Part shown: piece by piece, positions 59,565 to 64,000 of the stretch
How positions within the stretch are numbered: the stretch's first letter is position 1
Layout: each line of letters begins with the position of its first letter
From: Nevskia sp.
GTDB taxonomy: Bacteria > Pseudomonadota > Gammaproteobacteria > Nevskiales > Nevskiaceae
DNA length: 64,000 nt
Assembly: GCA_023229645.1 (NCBI GenBank)
Contig: JALNYU010000001.1
Coordinates: 1 to 64,000, forward strand
Reading direction: 5' to 3'
The notes under the pieces: generated by a model
What the model was told of the DNA's origin: nothing
The model's input: only the letters and a program-made list of their open reading frames with translations
The model's database searches: none
Made by a program: the position numbers and the translations under genes

Positions 59565-60228
59565 CGGAAATCCGCGGCCGGGCGAGATTACACTGGCCCA
59601 CAACGGCGTTTTATTCCTAGACGAATTGCCCGAGTTCGAGCGCAACGTGCTGGAAGTATTGCGCGAGCCGCTCGAAAACGGCCGTATTACGATCTCTCGT
59701 GCCGCGCGGCAGGTAGATTTCCCTGCGCGCTTTCAGTTGATCGCTGCGATGAATCCATGTCCTTGCGGTTATCTCGGCGATGCCGGCGGCCGTTGTCGAT
59801 GCACGCCGGATCAGGTGGCGCGTTATCGCGGGCGCTTATCCGGGCCGTTGCTGGACCGTATCGACTTGCACATCTTCGTGCCGCGTCTGGAGGCAGCGGC
59901 GCTCAGCGCGGCAGCGGCGTCGGGCGAGGACACGAGCAGCGCCGTAGTACGGGCACGCGTGGTGGCGGCGCGGGCGCGGCAACAGGCGCGCGGCGGCAAG
60001 CCGAACGCGCAACTCGGGCCTAAGGAGTTAGAGCGTGATGGTGCGCTCGACGACGCGTGTCGGCAATTGCTGGCAACGGCGGCGACGCGGCTGGCGCTTT
60101 CAGCGCGGGCGTACCATAGGATCTTGAAAGTTGCCCGGACAATTGCCGATCTGGCTGGCGTGGAGGCGATTGCGACGGCGCATATTGCCGAAGCGCTGCG
60201 CTATCGCCAGATGGACGTCGCGGCTTAA
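59565..60228 (+). pseudogene. comM: comM (yifB) 3' part
   Basis: It resumes the comM frame with NPRPGEITLAHNGVLFLDELPEF (Walker B Asp-Glu). The arginine-rich sensor region, the zinc-binding NPCPCGYLGD...CRCTPDQ cluster, LSGPLLDRIDLH and the C-terminal lid (SARAYHRILKVARTIADL) follow. It lacks the N-terminal domain and the P-loop. An internal ATG at 59626 could start a C-terminal polypeptide, but without Walker A it cannot bind ATP normally. Apart from the insertion the gene looks undamaged. Confidence 0.95.
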
Positions 60229-60234
60229 GCCTAT

Positions 60235-60975
60235 CTAAAAATCGAAGCTTTTGCGAATGCCGATCACGATGCGCGGCAGGCGTCGGCCGTCGACATCAAG
60301 ATTGGTTCCAGCGGCCTGCAGGTAGGCGGTAAAGTCATGTGGGAACTGCTGCTGCAGGCTTGCCGAATAGTCGAGGTACGGTTGACCGCGACCGTTGCTG
60401 CTGCGTTGAGCAATCAGCCGCCGCACGCCGTCGCCATCATTCCAGGCCAGCGTGCCGATCAGTAGCAAGGTACGCCGCAGCGGGTATTTTAGGGTGCCGT
60501 TGATGCGGTAACCGGGTGCGCCAAAATTGTAGTAATCCGGCGCGTAATACAGTTTAACTGCGGCTGGGCCTACCGATAAGCCGGCATAGGCTTCTGCGTA
60601 ATCGAGATTTTGCGCGCGCGGGCCGTGGCGGTCGCCGGTGTACAGATTCGCCGATACGCCGGCATCGACGCTATACGGAATCAATTCGCGGAACGTCAGT
60701 GAGCGACTGTAGCCGGCGTAAACATCTAATTCGGCATCGCCAGCGCTGCGGTTATTGCCGACGCGGCTGCCGATATAGCTGCGGTTATCGAAGCCGTAGT
60801 CGCCACGGGCGCTGTAAGACAAGCCGTTGTTTTGCGAGAGCCCACGGAAAAGCGCGTCGCTCGCCAAATCAAGTTGTACGCTGGGATAGCCCGCCCAGGC
60901 GGGTGTGATCGTCGTTGCGGTGAGCAGTGCCGCGAAAACGGTCCGAATGCGAGCTGAAAATTGAGCGTTGCCCAT
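60235..60975 (-). CDS. TorF family putative porin
   Basis: The 246-aa outer-membrane protein has a signal peptide (about 1-28, ending TPAWAG). The TorF (Gcw_chp) pattern of short alternating strands follows: VQLDLASDALFRGLSQNNG, DVYAGYSRSL and YAEAYAGLSVG. A terminal Phe (KSFDF) suits Bam-dependent insertion. The family is common beside nitrogen genes in proteobacteria, its role being unclear. It is convergent with comM, and 6 bp separate the stops. Confidence 0.82.
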   Translation of the reverse strand: MGNAQFSARIRTVFAALLTATTITPAWAGYPSVQLDLASDALFRGLSQNNGLSYSARGDYGFDNRSYIGSRVGNNRSAGDAELDVYAGYSRSLTFRELIPYSVDAGVSANLYTGDRHGPRAQNLDYAEAYAGLSVGPAAVKLYYAPDYYNFGAPGYRINGTLKYPLRRTLLLIGTLAWNDGDGVRRLIAQRSSNGRGQPYLDYSASLQQQFPHDFTAYLQAAGTNLDVDGRRLPRIVIGIRKSFDF

Positions 60976-61111
60976 GCCGCACTATAGCCGTTGCAATTTG
61001 CCGCTGGGGTATTCGACGGCACCGGACGCAACAAAAAGGGCCGCGCGACAGACTGTTTCGAAACTGCGGCACTGGCGTTTTGTTTTTAGGGCTTTGAAGC
61101 GAGGAATCGGC

Positions 61112-62443
61112 TCAGGCGAGCGCGAGTCTGCGAGTTAGCGCTTCATGACCGAGGATGTTGATCATTCTTTTGAGGCTGTAGGCCATCACCGCGATGCTGA
61201 ATTCGGCCTGCGCACCGCGCAGCCCCGGCAATAGGAAGCGGGGATGGCCGAAGATCCGGTACTTCAAGGTCCCGAAGGGGTGCTCGACGGTGCATCGTCG
61301 GATGCGCATCGTGTCCGGTGTGCGCGCTGGTACCTGCGCTGGAGCACTTCATCGTCGAAATGGCGGGTGATGAAACGACGCGGGGCCAGGGTGCACTTGG
61401 GACTCGAGCGCGCAGACGCCACAGACGGCGGCATCGCCGCCATCAGTCACGGCTCGATCGCGCCGGTGCTGCTGTTTTCTGGCCAGTGTTTGCCCGGCTG
61501 GACAGGTGTACGGGCCGGCCGTAGCGTCGTAAGTAAACAGGCTTCGATCCAGCAGGGTTCCATCGCACGGGTTGTTGACCGAGCGATTGGCTGGGACATG
61601 GACCACGATCCCTTGTTCCTCGCAGGCGCGGGCTTGTTCGCCATTAGAGTACCCGGCATCAGCCACGACCTTCAAAGGTCCTGCGTGATCCGGTAGCGTC
61701 TGCCGGGCCGCTTGGGCCATCGGCTGCAGACAACGATTATCCGCGGCATGGTCCGTCACCGCCTAGGCGATGATCTGAGCGTGCTCGGCATCCACCGCCG
61801 TTTGTACGTTGTAAGCAGGTACGTTGCCGCCAGCCGTACGCATGAAGCGCTTCGGGCTCGGGGTGAGCCGCCAGCTTTTCAAGTGCTGCTGCAACCGCCG
61901 TCGTGTCAATCTCGATCTGATCCTGCGCATCGGCGCTGTCCATCTGTGCCAGGTCGCGCGTCAGGGCTTCGCGCCCGCCCACGCTCTTGGCGCTGCTGAC
62001 GGCACGGAATTTCGATCCGTCGATGGCGACCCAGTCCCCACGGATCAGCCCCACCGAATCAGCGAAGGCGATCAGGGCCGCGCCAGCCTGAGTCACCGCA
62101 TCAGATGCAGACGCCGAAATTCGGCGATGGCCTTGTGATCCGGCGTCAGCCGGCCCGGCAGCCACATCAGCTCGACATTGCGTCGGCACTCCGCCTCCAG
62201 ACGGCGAGAGGAGCGCACCTGCTGCAGGTACCCATACAGGTAGCGCTTGAGCAGGTCCCACGGGTCGTAACCCGGACGCCCCGTCTCGGCCGGTGCGGCG
62301 CGAACAAAACCCAGTCCCGCCATATCCAGCCGATCTACGAACGCTTCCAACACGCGACATACATGATCTGTCGGAATCAGATCGTCCAAGGCCAAGGGAA
62401 ATAGCGAACCCTGTGTTCGACCGGAACCGACGATAAAACCCAT
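61112..62443 (-). pseudogene. IS1182-family transposase, frameshifted
   Basis: From ATG 62443 the DUF772-type N-terminus is clear (RPGYDPWDLLKRYLYGYLQQ, LTPDHKAIAEFRR). The frame shifts near 62103 to continue with GDWVAIDGSKFRAVSS, again near 61870 to GGNVPAYNVQTAVDAEHAQI (then an in-frame TAG near 61766), and again near 61395. The C-terminal VEHPFGTLKYRIFGHPRFL segment ends at 61112. At least three frameshifts and one stop make the enzyme inactive unless supplied in trans. Confidence 0.92.
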
Positions 62444-62445
62444 AA

Positions 62446-62473
62446 AAAATGCCCTCGCTTGCGCAAGGGCATT
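62446..62473. terminator. Strong hairpin at the IS1182 5' end
   Basis: AAAATGCCCT (62446-62455) pairs with AGGGCATTTT (62464-62473) around an 8-nt loop. It works as a terminator in both directions by sequence. It lies just upstream of the transposase ATG, where such hairpins shield IS transposases from read-through transcription. Confidence 0.75.
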
Positions 62474-62561
62474 TTCTCATCTACCACAGCCGGATCACAG
62501 AGTTTTGAAACAGCCTGTTAAACCGGCCCTTTCTATGGTGCTACCGGGTTTACCGCAGATT

Positions 62562-63626
62562 TCAGAACTTGAAAATTGCTTTCAACGCGAAGTTGCCCTG
62601 GTTATCCTTCAAAAAATCGCCGCTCGGGAAGATTGCATCATCAGAAGTATCGAAGCGGACTTCGGCGAGGAGGTCGAAATGTTTCGATGGCGACAGCACG
62701 AGCGCGCCGGTGTACGTCTGAATTGGAATCGACGACGCACCATCTGGATCAAATTCTGCGATTTCGATACGGCCTCGTACACCGATCAGATCATTGATCT
62801 GATAAAGCCCGTAGAAAGCCGCCCCTCTGGTTTGTCCAACCGTCTGGATTGTAAAGATGTCGCCGTTGAAAGCCAGTGTCAGATGGTCGGTTGGTTTCCA
62901 TTGGGCAACGACGTCGAAGATATTAGTGCCGACGCTGGTTCCGTCGACGCCGAAATCGTCGAGACCGTAATAGTCCGTGATTGCCAGAAGCACAGAAGAA
63001 GTGGGCGTGAATACCACGCTGGCTTCAGCCGTCTTTTGTTTGTTGGTGTCGATCGTCGAGCCCGTCGGTGCGCTGTTGTTGACGCCCAAATAGGTTGTCA
63101 CGAAGTCGTTGAACTTATAGCTAGCGCGGATTCCGGTGTGGAAGAACGGTTGCGTGTTCTGGAACAGAAACGACCGTGAGATGAAAGGATTGGCTGAGTC
63201 ATCCGTGACTTCATACCCGGCGAGGGAGGTATAGCGGCCAGCGATGGCCGTGAAGCCGCCTGTAGCGTAGCGGACATACGCTGACGGTAAGCTAAAAATA
63301 CTGTCGCCGTCACCGTAGGAGGCATTGATAACGTCAGTGTCTTCGCCAGCAAGCACATTGACATAGGCGCCAAAGCCGGACTCGGGCAGGTAGGCGATGG
63401 TCAAGGAGGCTTGATCAACGGTGAATGTATCGGTATCTAGGTCATAGGCCCGGAAACCTAACAGCTGCCCGTCGTTGAAGTTGGCGGAGTAAGAAGCGCT
63501 GGCATAGCCTGTAAGGGTAACGCCTGACGCTTCAAGCACCGATGATAAATTGGGAGTATCTGCGAACGATGTGGCCGGCAGGCAGGCGCAACCTGCAACC
63601 AACAGTAGCCCGGTGTACTTGCTCAT
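62562..63626 (-). CDS. Outer-membrane beta-barrel porin (BBP2-like)
   Basis: The 354-aa protein has a signal peptide (about 1-22, ending TSFAD). Repeated amphipathic strands follow: VTLTGYASASYSANFND, FTAIAGRYTSLAGYEV and LTLAFNGDIFTIQ. A C-terminal Phe (LKAIFKF) marks an outer-membrane barrel. It resembles OmpL/BBP2-type porins of unknown substrate. The IS1182 right end lies 45 bp beyond its stop, so the coding region is untouched. Confidence 0.75.
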   Translation of the reverse strand: MSKYTGLLLVAGCACLPATSFADTPNLSSVLEASGVTLTGYASASYSANFNDGQLLGFRAYDLDTDTFTVDQASLTIAYLPESGFGAYVNVLAGEDTDVINASYGDGDSIFSLPSAYVRYATGGFTAIAGRYTSLAGYEVTDDSANPFISRSFLFQNTQPFFHTGIRASYKFNDFVTTYLGVNNSAPTGSTIDTNKQKTAEASVVFTPTSSVLLAITDYYGLDDFGVDGTSVGTNIFDVVAQWKPTDHLTLAFNGDIFTIQTVGQTRGAAFYGLYQINDLIGVRGRIEIAEFDPDGASSIPIQTYTGALVLSPSKHFDLLAEVRFDTSDDAIFPSGDFLKDNQGNFALKAIFKF

Positions 63627-63797
63627 GTCTCTCCTTCGGTTAGGATTCGCTGAAAATGATCAGCGCTCGAACCAAAGCACGTAATATGCCAATACCAACG
63701 CCACGATGGCGGCGACGACGCGGGATTTCGCGAGTACAGGCGAAGTCGGTTATTACAGGCAGTGCTTTTCGTGTAGCGTCAGAGCGGCGATCAGCGC

Positions 63798-64000
63798 TTA
63801 GGCCCCGGCCTGTTTTAGTATGAATTCGATCGCGGCTTTGACTTCGTCATCGCTCAGATCGGCTTTGCCGCCGCGTGCTGGCATCGAGTTCTTACCTTTC
63901 AACGCCGATGCCACTAAGCCATCGAGTCCGCCGGCGGCGCCCTTGCGACTTGCCCACGCAGCTTTATCGTCGGTTTTCGGTGCGCCGAGCAGGCCGCCGG
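63798..64000 (-). CDS. Cytochrome c5-like protein, C-terminal part
   Basis: The last 67 codons of a gene that enters from the right edge read AWASRKGAAGGLDGL, KGKNSMPARGGKADLSDDEV, then AIEFILKQAGA and a stop. The Met in SMPARGG is the sixth haem ligand of cytochrome c5-type proteins, and the pattern after it is the usual terminal helix. The CxxCH haem site would be outside the window. It is a periplasmic electron carrier by family. Confidence 0.8.
   Translation of the reverse strand, partial: GGLLGAPKTDDKAAWASRKGAAGGLDGLVASALKGKNSMPARGGKADLSDDEVKAAIEFILKQAGA

Larger units (their letters stand above)
61048..62516. mobile_element. IS1182-family insertion sequence, decayed
   Basis: The terminal inverted repeat ACAGRCTGTTTCRAAACT is at 61048-61065 and, inverted, at 62499-62516, with two mismatches. 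It encloses a single transposase gene on the minus strand that has several frameshifts. I could not identify a target duplication with certainty. Confidence 0.85.

Noticed and set aside
59563..59567. Alternative right target duplication 3 bp further in
   Set aside because: It would make the restored ComM one residue shorter than the family; kept only as an ambiguity.

Overview
The window is a chromosomal stretch of a GC-rich gammaproteobacterium. The core gene order suggests this: hemC-hemD-hemX-hemY beside an AlgZ/AlgR pair and argH, then speA/speE, P-II/amtB/P-II, ubiK (yqiC-like) and comM. I cannot name the genus; a free-living lineage near Pseudomonas, Nevskiales or Steroidobacterales would fit.

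Layout. 1-18.4 kb is ordinary core: a DUF1800/DUF1501 pair, haem synthesis, AlgR/AlgZ, argininosuccinate lyase, polyamine genes, ammonium uptake, an ion transporter and UbiK. At 19244/19245 comM (yifB) is cut in two. Its 3' part resumes at 59565, and the 40,315 bp between is a Tn7-like/Tn6022-like transposon flanked by a 5-bp duplication, GGCGG. Its transposition genes tnsA-tnsB-tnsC-tniQ read inward from the right end (59.5-54.6 kb). A TnsE-like protein sits alone at the left end (19.3-21.1 kb), next to three TnsB-type motifs spaced exactly 20 bp apart.

Cargo, left to right: (i) a complete Wadjet jetABCD operon, divergent from a WYL-domain regulator of the CapW/BrxR type; (ii) a DprA-like / ComF-like PRTase / HAD-PRTase / trypsin-like protease operon that ends in a frameshifted gene; (iii) remains of a Tn4651-type Tn3-family transposon (tnpA fragment, tnpS, rst-like core site, tnpT) enclosing a high-GC block with a PLD pseudogene, an SxxK serine hydrolase, two giant unknown proteins (959 and 1778 aa) and a divergent 355-aa protein; (iv) a DUF433/DUF5615 toxin-antitoxin pair whose toxin is split by a complete IS66 element (8-bp duplication GCTCATCG) and whose 3' end is replaced by an IS3 relic; (v) an operon of a 200-aa unknown plus XRE-ImmA/IrrE protein, followed by a 490-aa PIN-domain protein, beside the transposition genes.

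After the element come the comM 3' end, a TorF-family porin, a decayed IS1182-family element, a beta-barrel porin and the end of a cytochrome c5-like gene.

How it fits together: the transposon uses the comM site known for this family and carries defence-like cargo that has itself been hit by later mobile elements. The regulator between Wadjet and the DprA operon could control both. The least explained parts are the TnsE-like gene, the DprA-PRTase-protease operon, the giant-protein block and the 200-aa/ImmA/PIN operon.
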